A stretch of 53,476 nt of DNA, taken from Chloroflexota bacterium (GTDB lineage Bacteria; Chloroflexota; Dehalococcoidia; UBA6926). The notes beneath the pieces were generated by a model, which worked only from the letters and a program-made list of their open reading frames with translations, had not been told where the DNA came from and did not search any database. The DNA lies in contig JAPOOK010000043.1 in the NCBI GenBank assembly GCA_026713485.1, positions 1-53,476 on the forward strand, written 5' to 3'. A program made the position numbers and the translations under genes. Positions 33,626 to 42,274 of this stretch are shown piece after piece (the first letter of the stretch is position 1; every line of letters starts with the position of its first letter).

Positions 33626-34492
33626 CTATCCAGGCGATGAGACTATTGCAACGCCGACGCACCCCGGCCCCGCGTAGGTTCCTACCGCCGCGCCGATGGT
33701 GTAGACGGGCACATCATCAATATTGAGGCGTTCCATGGCGCGGCCCGCCATCTCACGCGCCTTGTCGTGATCCGTAGTGCTTGCGTAGGCCAGCCGCTCC
33801 GGCGTGCCGCTCTGGTGCACATACGATTCCAACAGCGCGTGTGCCTTCGCCCGCGACCGTACCCGTTCCAGCGGGTGAACCTCCCCGTCCCGGAACTCAA
33901 GCACCGGCTTAACGCTCAGCAGCCCTCCGAGGAGTCGCTGCGCCTTGCCGATGCGGCCGCCCCGTGCCAGGTATTCCAGGGTGTCTACTGCGAAATAGAT
34001 ACGCGTTCTGCTTGCCGTATCGCGCGCCCACTCGGCAATTTCTTCAATGCCGGCGCCCGCCTGCGCCTTCGCCGCGGCCTCCTGCGCGAGCATGCCGAGG
34101 CCCATCGTCACCAGAAGGGAGTCCACAATCTCAATGGTCGCGTCGGGGTGGTCCTTCAGCGCCATATCGCGGCCAATCAGAGCCGAGTTGTACGTTCCGC
34201 TCATCTTGGACGAAACGGTCAGCGCCAGAACCGGGCCATTGGGAGCAAGCTCGCCGAACGCGTCGGCAAAATCCTGTGGCGAGGGCTGCGCCGTCTTTGG
34301 AAAGGTGCCTTTCTGCTGCAATCTGCGGTAGAACTCCCCGCCGCTGATTGTCAATCCGTCGCGGAACTGCTCCTCTCCGAATAAAACGTAGGCCGGAACA
34401 ATTGTGATTCCTGCCTGCTCCGCGTCTTGCGTCTGAATGTCCGACGTGCTGTCGGTCACGATCTGTACCGTGCCCTGAGATGCGCTTGTCAC
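33626..34492 (-). CDS. DegV-family fatty-acid-binding protein (FakB-type)
   Basis: 288 aa, the normal DegV length. The start TVQIVTDSTSDI, PAYVLFGEEQFRDG and TVSSKMSGTYNSA (the Ser/Thr loop binding the fatty-acid carboxylate), and the later EYLARGGRIGKAQ are family motifs. FakB proteins present fatty acids to the kinase FakA for phosphorylation and incorporation into lipids; a FakA-like gene is at 44812. GTG start at 34492 with GGAGG five to six bases upstream. Gene order degV-recG is common in Gram-positive bacteria. Confidence 0.93.
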   Translation of the reverse strand: MTSASQGTVQIVTDSTSDIQTQDAEQAGITIVPAYVLFGEEQFRDGLTISGGEFYRRLQQKGTFPKTAQPSPQDFADAFGELAPNGPVLALTVSSKMSGTYNSALIGRDMALKDHPDATIEIVDSLLVTMGLGMLAQEAAAKAQAGAGIEEIAEWARDTASRTRIYFAVDTLEYLARGGRIGKAQRLLGGLLSVKPVLEFRDGEVHPLERVRSRAKAHALLESYVHQSGTPERLAYASTTDHDKAREMAGRAMERLNIDDVPVYTIGAAVGTYAGPGCVGVAIVSSPG

Positions 34493-34946
34493 ATCAACCT
34501 CCGAAGGGTCTCCCGCGCCCGAATGGACGCTATTGGCACAATGCCAACAACCCCGCCCCCTGTCAACGCAGGTGAGACCCAGCCGGTTTGGCAGTACGCG
34601 AGTAGTTGGTTAAGCGGCTCGGCGCACTCCCCGCCGGCGCTCCGCCGGGGAAGGTGTATGCCTGAGACCCCACTGGACCTCACGCCGATACCGTCCCGGA
34701 CCGTGTGTGGCGGGATTCCGCGGCGCCGCGCTGCCGGCTGACGGCTTGTTCTGCGGCCTCGTTGGTGTCGTCGTCATGTTTATCCCCTATCTCCCTCAGA
34801 ACGCCCCTACTGCCATTCAACGCACTCATGCAAACGGGACACGCTCTGTTGTTCTACTCCATACAGAATAGCACGGGCGTTCCACAATGCAAGACCTGAG
34901 TAAATGTGCCCTCCGGGGCCATTCGGCGGATGTATAGTGAGGCGAG
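34493..34946. other. 454-bp intergenic region with one small minus-strand ORF
   Basis: No recognised gene. It contains a near-perfect hairpin, CCCCGCCGG / CCGCCGGGG (about 34639-34660), no T-run, and the small ORF at 34610-34777. The right part leads into the ABC exporter with TATAGT at 34933-34938 as a possible -10. Confidence 0.5.
34610..34777 (-). CDS. 55-residue Arg/Pro-rich small ORF
   Basis: ATG 34777, 55 codons, stop TAA at 34610-34612. The N-terminus is Thr/Pro-rich (MTTTPTRPQNKPS), the C-terminus basic (AERRRGVRRAA). AGGGGA lies about seven bases before the ATG. No known family and no hydrophobic segment. It could be a small nucleic-acid-binding protein or a chance frame; it is the only good RBS-start pair in this 454-base gap and lies upstream of degV on the same strand. 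Confidence 0.3.
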   Translation of the reverse strand: MTTTPTRPQNKPSAGSAAPRNPATHGPGRYRREVQWGLRHTPSPAERRRGVRRAA

Positions 34947-34970
34947 TTGGAGACGAGTAAGGATGCAGTC

Positions 34971-35678
34971 GTGATTGAACTGGAAGGTATTGCCAAGCGC
35001 TACGAGATTGGCGCAATCACTGTCACCGCCCTGGAGAAAGTTAGTCTGACCATCAATGAGGGCGAATTCATCGTCGTTCTCGGCCCATCCGGCAGCGGAA
35101 AAACGACACTGTTGAATATGATCGGCGCGCTGGATACCCCCACCGAGGGCCGAGTAATCGTCGATGGACAGGAGGTCACTGGCGCGTCCAAAGGCCAGCT
35201 CTTTGCCTATCGCCGTTCAAAGGTGAGTTTCATCTTCCAGAGCTTCAATTTGTTTCCGGGCCTTACAGCCCGCGAAAACGTGCAATTTGGTATCGATGCG
35301 GCCGGGAAGCGGAACGGTGACGGACCCGGCGCCGTCGATGTGCTGAATGATGTTGGTTTGGGCGAGCGCGTTGCTCATTTCCCGCACGAACTCTCCGGCG
35401 GTGAACAGCAGCGTGTTGCCATCGCTCGCGCCCTTGCCACCGGCAATCCTGTTGTTCTTGCCGATGAGCCGACGGGCGAACTGGATTTCACCACGGGCGC
35501 GCAGATCCTTGAACTGTTGCGCCGCCAATCGGAATCCGGAAAGACAATCCTGGTTGTCACGCACAACAGAGAAATATCCCGTATGGCGGACAGGGTCATC
35601 GAGTTGAGCAGCGGCAACATCGTGCACGATGGGCCGCCGTCCGGCGGACGGGCGTCCATCTCCGACCTTCGCTGGTAA
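34971..35678 (+). CDS. MacB/LolD-type ABC transporter ATP-binding protein
   Basis: 235 aa. Walker A GPSGSGKTT, Q-loop in FIFQSFNLFPGLTA, signature LSGGEQQR, Walker B VVLADEPTGELD and the switch His in VVTHN make a complete ABC ATPase of the lipoprotein-export/macrolide/antimicrobial-peptide class. The GTG at 34971 (MIELEGIAKRYEIG) is preferred, with AAGGA seven bases upstream; a TTG at 34947 is possible. It precedes its permease by 13 bases, one operon. Confidence 0.95.
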   Translation: MIELEGIAKRYEIGAITVTALEKVSLTINEGEFIVVLGPSGSGKTTLLNMIGALDTPTEGRVIVDGQEVTGASKGQLFAYRRSKVSFIFQSFNLFPGLTARENVQFGIDAAGKRNGDGPGAVDVLNDVGLGERVAHFPHELSGGEQQRVAIARALATGNPVVLADEPTGELDFTTGAQILELLRRQSESGKTILVVTHNREISRMADRVIELSSGNIVHDGPPSGGRASISDLRW

Positions 35679-35691
35679 CGAGAACACAGCA

Positions 35692-38160
35692 ATGACGCCG
35701 CGGCTTTTGCTCATCTGGTCACTGCGCGATCTCAAGGCCCGCTGGATTCAGGTCATCACGATTTCCCTGGTCATCGGCCTGGGCATCGGCACATTTGCGT
35801 CGTTCAACAGCATGACGGAGTGGCGCAAAGCTTCGAACACGGCCAGCTTCGAGGTGACCCGCATGTACGACCTGCGTGTGGGTCTCAGTGACGGCAGTTT
35901 TGTGGCAGAGGATCAACTCACCAGGATCATCGGGTCCATCCCGTCTGCGAGTGCCATCGAGGGAGTAGAGGAACGCCTGACCATTCCGACACAACTGCGG
36001 GTTGAGGCAGTCGACGCCGAAGGCATTGAACAGACCATTCTTGTTCCCGGCGAACTAATCGGCATGGACTTTTCGGACCCGGACGGAATCTCGGTGAATC
36101 GTGTCCACCTGACTGAAGGCCGGGAGCTTGGCCCATCTGATGCCGGACAGCCGAAAATCCTTCTTGAGCACAAGTTTGCCCTTGCTCATAATCTGCCGCC
36201 GGAGGGCGAAGCCCTGCTCGCAGGTGGGCGCACGGTCAGCTACGTCGGGCATGTGCTTGCGCCGGAGCACTTCATCGTCATCACGGAGGGCGGGGGCTTC
36301 TTGGCCCACGCCAGCTACGTGGTCATGTTCTCCTCGCTGGAGACGGTGCAGGATACTGCGGGGCGCGCTGGTCTGGTCGACGAGGCAATCATTCGCATCA
36401 GCGACGATGCCTCCCGTCAAGAGGTAATCGCCGAACTTGAGCAGGCGCTGAGCACTCAACTGCCACTTGTGGGAGTCGATGTCACAGAAGACATCGATGA
36501 CCCGGTCTACCGCTCGGTAACGGAGGACGTCGAGGGTGATCAGCAGACGACGAACATCATCTCCTTCGCCATCTTCATCGGCGCGGTGTTTGCCGCCTTC
36601 AACCTGACATCTCGAATGGTTGAAACCCAGCGGCGCGAAATCGGCGTGGCCATGGCCCTTGGGGTACCGCCGCGGCAGATTGCGTTGCGGCCGCTCATTG
36701 TTGGGGGCCAGATAGCAGTTACGGGGGTGATCTTCGGGTTGGCTGTCGGATGGTTGCTGGCGCAGGCGTTGAAGGGTGTGCTGAACGAGTTTGTTCCGCT
36801 GCCCATCTGGGTGTCGCCGTTCCAGTACGAGATATTTATTGGGGTCACGATTGTTGGGCTGCTGGTTCTGCTTGTTTCGATTGGCTATCCGGTCTGGCGA
36901 GCGGTTGGAGTGAATCCTATCGATGCAATTAGAACAGGCCATCTCGCCGCGCGTGGAGGTGGCCTTGCGCCGCTGATGACGAGAGTGCCGGCTCCCGGCG
37001 GCACCTTTGCGCAACTGCCATTCCGCAACGTCGCGCGAGCGCCGCGCCGCGCTTTCCTCACCATCATGGGTATCGCTGCGGCCGTCGCCGTGACTGTCGT
37101 CCTGGTTGGGATACTCGATTCGTACCTGGAAACACTGCGACAAGGTCGCGACGAGTTGCTCAGCACGTCGGAAGAGCGTTTGCAAATCGATCTTGCCATT
37201 CCTGTCCCACTCAACTCATCCGTCGTGGAGGATATTCGCAGCGCAAGCACGATAGAGACGATTGAGCCAGGCCTTCGAATATTCGGGGCGCTTTCAGCGC
37301 CGAATACGGATGAAGAATTCGACGTGATACTGCGGTTTATCGACTTCAATAGCGAGATCTGGACACCCACCGCAGTGAGAGGTTCGCTTGATGCCGGGCC
37401 TTTAGGCGTCGTGCTGTCGGAAAAGGCTGCTACGGATCTGGACGTCGACGTTGGTGACGCGATCGTTCTTACGCATCCCGTCCGCGAGGGGCTTACTTCA
37501 TTCTCCTTGAAAGACTCCAGCCTGCCGATTCTCGCCATCCATCCGCATTACATCCGCAACACGGTTTACATGGACAACAGCCACCTGGATTTGCTCAACG
37601 TACCGGATGTGACCAATCGCATCACGGCTGTAGCCGTTCAGGGGGCTGCAATCATTGAGGTCAAGGAGGAACTTTTTCCTGTCAGTGGTGTCGTTTCCGT
37701 TTCCACGGTCGCTGAAGAGGCGAATCTTACCGAGGAACTGCTCAATCAATTCATCAGTGTGATGCGGCTGATGCAGACGGTGCCGCTGTTGTTAGCAATC
37801 CTGATCGCCTATAACACTGCGAACATTGCGATGGACGAGCGCCGCCGCGAGCACGCGACGATGGCCGCGTTCGGCGTTCCGTACCGGACTGTGCTGCGCA
37901 TGGCCGTCATAGAAAGCACGATCCTGGGCGCACTCGCCACCGTTGTAGGTTCCGTGCTGGGGCTTGGATTGATGCTCTACATCACAGAGGTGTTGCTGCC
38001 GAGAACGACTCCTGATCTGGGTCTGGTCATCACCTTCTCGGTGACATCCGTGCTGACCTTGATAGCCCTGGGCGTGATAGCCGTCGGCCTCGCGCCGCTC
38101 CTGACCGTCCGCCGCCTCCGCCGCGCCGACATCCCCTCCACGTTAAGGGTGATGGAGTAG
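35692..38160 (+). CDS. FtsX-type ABC transporter permease, duplicated
   Basis: 822 aa. One N-terminal membrane anchor, a MacB-like periplasmic/extracytoplasmic domain, FtsX domain one (about residues 290-430: FIGAVFAAFNLTSRMVETQRREIGVAMALG), a second anchor after QLPFRNVARAPRR, a second extracytoplasmic domain and FtsX domain two at the C-terminus. It is a mechanotransmission-type ABC permease that with the preceding ATPase moves lipoproteins, peptides or lipids; the substrate is not visible. The start ATG 35692 lies in the 13-base gap after the ATPase stop. Confidence 0.92.
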   Translation: MTPRLLLIWSLRDLKARWIQVITISLVIGLGIGTFASFNSMTEWRKASNTASFEVTRMYDLRVGLSDGSFVAEDQLTRIIGSIPSASAIEGVEERLTIPTQLRVEAVDAEGIEQTILVPGELIGMDFSDPDGISVNRVHLTEGRELGPSDAGQPKILLEHKFALAHNLPPEGEALLAGGRTVSYVGHVLAPEHFIVITEGGGFLAHASYVVMFSSLETVQDTAGRAGLVDEAIIRISDDASRQEVIAELEQALSTQLPLVGVDVTEDIDDPVYRSVTEDVEGDQQTTNIISFAIFIGAVFAAFNLTSRMVETQRREIGVAMALGVPPRQIALRPLIVGGQIAVTGVIFGLAVGWLLAQALKGVLNEFVPLPIWVSPFQYEIFIGVTIVGLLVLLVSIGYPVWRAVGVNPIDAIRTGHLAARGGGLAPLMTRVPAPGGTFAQLPFRNVARAPRRAFLTIMGIAAAVAVTVVLVGILDSYLETLRQGRDELLSTSEERLQIDLAIPVPLNSSVVEDIRSASTIETIEPGLRIFGALSAPNTDEEFDVILRFIDFNSEIWTPTAVRGSLDAGPLGVVLSEKAATDLDVDVGDAIVLTHPVREGLTSFSLKDSSLPILAIHPHYIRNTVYMDNSHLDLLNVPDVTNRITAVAVQGAAIIEVKEELFPVSGVVSVSTVAEEANLTEELLNQFISVMRLMQTVPLLLAILIAYNTANIAMDERRREHATMAAFGVPYRTVLRMAVIESTILGALATVVGSVLGLGLMLYITEVLLPRTTPDLGLVITFSVTSVLTLIALGVIAVGLAPLLTVRRLRRADIPSTLRVME

Positions 38161-38167
38161 ACGCGGA

Positions 38168-38208
38168 TTGGTAGTTCACGCCGTCTGTACGTATACTGTG
38201 GTACACAG
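38168..38208 (+). promoter_or_regulatory. Promoter and operator of the toxin-antitoxin pair
   Basis: TTGGTA (38168-38173), 18 bases, TATACT (38192-38197; 5/6 to consensus). An inverted repeat TGTAC (38186-38190)/GTACA (38201-38205) straddles the -10 and would suit autorepression by the antitoxin. The ATG is 25 bases beyond. Confidence 0.5.
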
Positions 38209-38232
38209 AAAATGTGCAACTGTGGAGAAATT

Positions 38233-38496
38233 ATGAAGAACATCACAGTGTCCGTGGACGAAGAGACTTATCGCCTCTGCAGAGTAAAGGCAGCAGAGGC
38301 AGATACATCCGTTTCCGCCTTGGTGCGCGATTACCTTAGAGATATTGCGCTCGGCAGATCACCTCAGCCCGAATTTGAACGGCTCCGGAGCTTGCAAAAG
38401 AGCGTTATAGACGAATTGAGGGCGACTGGTGGTGGCCTACGTTCCTCAGAGAATATCCCCAGAGACGAACTGTATGACCGCAATGCGCTTTCTTGA
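38233..38496 (+). CDS. VapB-like ribbon-helix-helix antitoxin
   Basis: 87 aa. The N-terminus KNITVSVDEETYRLCRVKAAEADTSVSALVRDYL is the beta-strand plus two helices of an RHH DNA-binding protein; the C-terminal Arg/Leu-rich half would bind the toxin. It likely represses its own promoter through the dyad at 38186-38205. ATG 38233 is chosen because the family starts here; an upstream in-frame ATG at 38212 adds a Cys-rich tag. It overlaps the toxin gene by 23 bases, the normal order for type II modules. Confidence 0.85.
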   Translation: MKNITVSVDEETYRLCRVKAAEADTSVSALVRDYLRDIALGRSPQPEFERLRSLQKSVIDELRATGGGLRSSENIPRDELYDRNALS

Positions 38497-38890
38497 TACG
38501 AACATCCTGCTCTATGCGGTTGGCCTTCATCCTGAAGATGCTGCCAAACAGCGAATCGCAGAAGACTTGCTCAATGAAACAGAAAACGCATTGTCGGCGC
38601 AGGTCTTGGCGGAATTCTATTACCAGTCAACACATGTAAAGCGATCAAGCCCATTGACAGGGCAGAGGGCTCTCGACTTTGTCTCTGCCCTTCTGCGATT
38701 TCCCGTTGCCGCAGTCACGCCTGATATTGTTCTGGCTGCAATAGCCATCAGCACGCGCTACCAGCTCAAATACTGGGACGGCGCAATCCTCGCTGCCGCC
38801 CGCTCCATGGGCTGCGACTCTGTCTATTCAGAGGACCTCAGTAGGACACAGGATTACGCCGGCATACGGGTAATCAACCCCTTCGCTTAA
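38474..38890 (+). CDS. VapC-like PIN-domain toxin
   Basis: 138 aa. PIN nuclease fold with the first acidic residue in RFLDTNILLYAV, a second in LAEFYYQ, the third in KYWDGAILAAAR and a fourth region in SEDLSR. Such toxins cut tRNA or rRNA with a metal ion and are held off by the antitoxin next door. ATG 38474 (MTAMRFLDTN) is chosen; 38483 is possible. It overlaps the antitoxin by 23 bases and ends four bases before a convergent gene. Confidence 0.88.
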   Translation: MTAMRFLDTNILLYAVGLHPEDAAKQRIAEDLLNETENALSAQVLAEFYYQSTHVKRSSPLTGQRALDFVSALLRFPVAAVTPDIVLAAIAISTRYQLKYWDGAILAAARSMGCDSVYSEDLSRTQDYAGIRVINPFA

Positions 38891-38894
38891 CGCC

Positions 38895-41138
38895 CTATCC
38901 CCCGTTGCGCTTCTCCTGCAACGCCGCATATACCTTCTCCGCTGTGATGGGCAGCGATGTTATCCGGACGCCCACCGCGTCTTCGATGGCATTGGCAATG
39001 GCCGGCGCGGTCATGATGTTCGTGTGCTCGCCAATGCCGCGAACCGCATAAGGGCCGTCGCCAACGTCCGACTCCAACACGATCTCGTTCAACTCTGGCA
39101 GGTCGCGCACCGTCGGCAGCTTCATGTCTGCAAACGAGGGATTCGTGACGCGGCCCGACTCGTCGTAGGCCGTCTCCGTCATCACCGTCTCGCCGAATCC
39201 GTACACCACGCCGCCCTCAAGCTGGCCGTAGAACGCCACCGGATTCAGCACGCGCCCCGTCTCATGGACGGCGGTGATCTTCAGGACACACACCTCGCCC
39301 GTCTCCGGGTCTACCTCAACTTCAGCGATCTGTGTGCCAAACGCGGTGTAGGGGCTTGTCCCCTCCTGGATGTCGACGCGAGTCACGATATCCTCACCAG
39401 TCCGCGCGGCAAGTTGACCGAATGAAATCGTCTCGCCGCTATCGTTGGCGACGTTCCCGTTCGCCAGTGTCAGCCGCTCCTCGTCCCAGCCTTGGAACTC
39501 CGCCGCCAACCGTCGCAGCTTGTCTGCCGTGTCAGAAGCTGCCATGTGTCCCACGGTGCTTGTTACGCGCGCGCCCCGGCTCCCACCGCTGCCCTGTAAC
39601 GGACCCAGCTGGTTGGTAGGGAATGAAAGCGCTTCAACATCCTGCGGAGAGACGCCAAGCTGCTCCGCCACCACCTGCGCGATGATCGTGTATGTCCCGC
39701 CGCCCGTATCGAACGTCGAGAAGTGCGCCGTGATTGAGCCGTCCGCCGTGATCGTCACCTGGCATACGGCCGCGCCGCCCCCCTGCGAGTGGTGGCCGGT
39801 GCCGATGCCGCGCCCGACGTTCGCCGTCTTGGCGGCGGAATAATCTGCCGCTCGCAGCGCCTCCTCCAGCGTCGTGTCCGCCCGCAGCGCCTGGAACTCG
39901 TCGCCCGTCATCAATGCCTCGCCGTCATGGACGATATTCCGCGACCGGAACTCTGCCGGATCCATGCCGATTGCCCGCGCGCAGAGATCGATATGCGACT
40001 CTCCGGCCCACAGCCCCTGCGGCATCCCGGGTGCCCGCGCGAATCCACACGGCACCAGGTTCGCGTACGTATGGGTGATAGACATGGCGATGTTGTCACA
40101 GCGATACGCCCCGCCCATCTCGAACACGCCCCGCAGCCCGTTCGGAACCGGCGCGTAGGACACATACGCCCCGATGGCCAGATACGCGTCCGCTTGCCAT
40201 GCTGTGATCGTCCCGTCCCGCTTGACGCCCGCCCTTATACGAATCTCTGAGGGATGCCGTGGGTTGGACGCCATCAACTCCTCGGAATAATCAAAGACCA
40301 GCTTGATGGGGTGTCCCGTCCGCTTGGCGAATTCATACATGATGTACACGCCCACCGCGTCCGTCTTCCCGCCGAACGACCCGCCGATGTAGGACGAGTT
40401 GAGAACGATCTTTTCCGCCGGCAGGTCCAGCACCCGCGTCAGCTCGCCGAAATTCGCCGCAGGAAGCTGGCATGACATCCATATCTGCAGCGTGCCGTCA
40501 GACTCCACGTCAACGAGGACGGAGTGCGGCTCCAGATACGCCTGGTGCTGGTGCGGCGTCGTATACGTCTCCTCGACGATGACGTCCGCGTCGGCGAATC
40601 CCGCCTCAACGTCGCCCCGCCCGCGATCGAGCGCCACCACAACGTTTGTCGGCGTCTCCGGGGCATTCTGAACGCCGATGTAATTGGCAAAATCAGGATG
40701 TAGAATGGGCGCGTCCGGCTGCGCGGCCTCCCGCGCAGAGAGCACTGGTGGCAGCTCCTCGTATTCCACCTCAATTAGCCCCAGCGCCCTTTCGGCGATG
40801 TCCTCATCCTCAGCCACGACTGCAGCCACCTTGTCGCCCACGTACATCACTTTGTCCCAGCACAGGGCGGGCTCGTCCTTAATTGGCGCGCGATTCGTCC
40901 GCACACCCTCAAGGTCCTTGCCCGTCAGCACCATGTGGACGCCCGGCAGCGCTGAAGCCTCCAACGTATCGATACTCACGATGCGAGCATGGGCGAACGG
41001 ACTACGAAGAATCTTGCACCAGAGCATCCCCTCCATCGCCCGATCCATCCCGTACTTGCCGAGGCCAGTCACCTTGTCCGGGCCCTCCGCACGCGGTGTC
41101 GCATGGCCGACGATGTTATAGGATGCAAGCTGTGTCAC
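38895..41138 (-). CDS. Molybdenum hydroxylase large subunit (xanthine dehydrogenase family), second paralogue
   Basis: 747 aa, collinear with the protein at 3918. It shows EGPDKVTGLGKYG, IGGSFGGK, CGFARAPG and a C-terminal GIGEHT with Glu704 at the catalytic-base position, so unlike the first copy the active site looks intact. As a Moco-dinucleotide subunit it would need [2Fe-2S] and FAD partners, which are not in the window. GTG start at 41138 with GGGAGGGG about 11 bases upstream. It is convergent with the PIN toxin four bases away and is preceded by a repeat-rich gap. Confidence 0.88.
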   Translation of the reverse strand: MTQLASYNIVGHATPRAEGPDKVTGLGKYGMDRAMEGMLWCKILRSPFAHARIVSIDTLEASALPGVHMVLTGKDLEGVRTNRAPIKDEPALCWDKVMYVGDKVAAVVAEDEDIAERALGLIEVEYEELPPVLSAREAAQPDAPILHPDFANYIGVQNAPETPTNVVVALDRGRGDVEAGFADADVIVEETYTTPHQHQAYLEPHSVLVDVESDGTLQIWMSCQLPAANFGELTRVLDLPAEKIVLNSSYIGGSFGGKTDAVGVYIMYEFAKRTGHPIKLVFDYSEELMASNPRHPSEIRIRAGVKRDGTITAWQADAYLAIGAYVSYAPVPNGLRGVFEMGGAYRCDNIAMSITHTYANLVPCGFARAPGMPQGLWAGESHIDLCARAIGMDPAEFRSRNIVHDGEALMTGDEFQALRADTTLEEALRAADYSAAKTANVGRGIGTGHHSQGGGAAVCQVTITADGSITAHFSTFDTGGGTYTIIAQVVAEQLGVSPQDVEALSFPTNQLGPLQGSGGSRGARVTSTVGHMAASDTADKLRRLAAEFQGWDEERLTLANGNVANDSGETISFGQLAARTGEDIVTRVDIQEGTSPYTAFGTQIAEVEVDPETGEVCVLKITAVHETGRVLNPVAFYGQLEGGVVYGFGETVMTETAYDESGRVTNPSFADMKLPTVRDLPELNEIVLESDVGDGPYAVRGIGEHTNIMTAPAIANAIEDAVGVRITSLPITAEKVYAALQEKRNGG

Positions 41139-41467
41139 GATGACTTCCCCTCCCAGGTTGATAAGCGCAAATCGGTCAGACCGAGATACAAACAGCGACG
41201 CCTTAGCGCCGCACCTGAATCATACCGCACCCAACCCCGCCATTCCTGCGCCTTCAACCGTCATTCCCGCGCAGGCGGGAATCTGAATCGCGGAACGCAA
41301 CCAAACCCGTAACGTCAACCGAAGAATCTCTTCTCTCCACTGCGGGAAGAAGGTGAAAGGCGACAAAGGCGTAGCTGGTTCTATTGAATCGCCACCGGTT
41401 TGCTGGACTCGTTCCTGCGGGGATAAGCCTCGCGAACCACTGTGGCCAGCCATCACAATTGCACAGT
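41139..41467. other. 329-bp intergenic region holding repeat copy D
   Basis: No gene seen. It contains TCATTCCCGCGCAGGCGGGAATC (41261-41283), a hairpin-forming version of the dispersed repeat, followed by GGAACGCAACC and CCCGTAACG, which echo copies B and C, and a CTCTCC...GGGAAG segment. Confidence 0.6.
41261..41310. repeat. Dispersed repeat copy D (TTCCCGC/GCGGGAA hairpin)
   Basis: TTCCCGC (41264-41270) and GCGGGAA (41275-41281) form a short stem within TCATTCC...GAATC, and the following 30 bases share GGAACGC and CGTAACG with the other copies. It supports a composite of a TCATTCC hairpin plus a second module. Confidence 0.5.
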
Positions 41468-42163
41468 CTAAGCCTCTGTATTGACCGACTCCGCCATCAT
41501 GATGATCTCGTCACCCGTCACGGTTTCACCGCCAAGTACATCAATCTCAAACGTCCTGTCTCCACTCTGAAAGTAGAGGGCAAGCCGCCCGGATTCGTCC
41601 CAGAACCACCTCCTATCCTCATCCCCTTCGCCCGGGACGGAAACAGGCCACCCTCGAACCAGGTAGGCTCGCTCACCGTTTATCGTTAGCGTCTCTGTGA
41701 ACTCAGCCGGCAATTTTCGCGTGATACCTTGCGCATGCTCGATCAATTGAATCCGACCGTATCTGAAGTAAATCCAATCCCCCTCCGGCCACTGATAGAC
41801 CCGCGCTTGATATAACGTGACCCCTTCGGGCACATATCGGACGATTGCACCCGCCTCATCGTCGGAGAGTTCGGTGTACTCGAAGGTATCTAGAGGCGCT
41901 TCGGCTAACGGGGTAACATCGGCGGAACTCTCCTCCAGCTGTTTGACCAGATCGATGAGATCATCGACTGGCACAGTTGTCATGTAGAAATCTTCTTCCC
42001 TCACAACCGCAGTTGGGCTCTCAGACATGTCGCACCCGGCCGCCAAGCCGGCAGCAAGAATGGTGAGCGCGAGAGCCCCTAACAAGAATCGCCGCTTGCT
42101 TATTCCAGAATCTGTGACAGTCCCGTTATACCCATCCGATTCGTCCGACACTTGTCCCGTCAT
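41468..42163 (-). CDS. Lipoprotein of unknown function
   Basis: 231 aa. The signal has KRRFLLGALALTILAAG followed by lipobox LAAGC, so it is a membrane-anchored extracytoplasmic lipoprotein; the KRRF stretch is near a twin-arginine form but not a clean match. The mature part is acidic and has no domain I know; tracts of alternating hydrophobic residues (TLYQARVYQWPEGDWIYFRYG, YLVRGWPVSVPG) suggest beta structure. The start is a methionine at 42163; a shorter start cannot be excluded. It lies downstream of dinB on the same strand by about 110 bases. Confidence 0.7.
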   Translation of the reverse strand: MTGQVSDESDGYNGTVTDSGISKRRFLLGALALTILAAGLAAGCDMSESPTAVVREEDFYMTTVPVDDLIDLVKQLEESSADVTPLAEAPLDTFEYTELSDDEAGAIVRYVPEGVTLYQARVYQWPEGDWIYFRYGRIQLIEHAQGITRKLPAEFTETLTINGERAYLVRGWPVSVPGEGDEDRRWFWDESGRLALYFQSGDRTFEIDVLGGETVTGDEIIMMAESVNTEA

Positions 42164-42274
42164 CTCACCCTCCCGGCCCTATTGGGCACGAGACGAACAC
42201 GCACGAAATTACACGCGCCGAGGCACTTGTCAAATCAGTTGCTGCCTATCGGGCTGACTAGCCGAGGAATTGCG

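Noticed and set aside
36055-37185. 376-codon minus-strand frame
   Set aside because: Antisense to the FtsX permease; GC-rich codons make long shadow frames.
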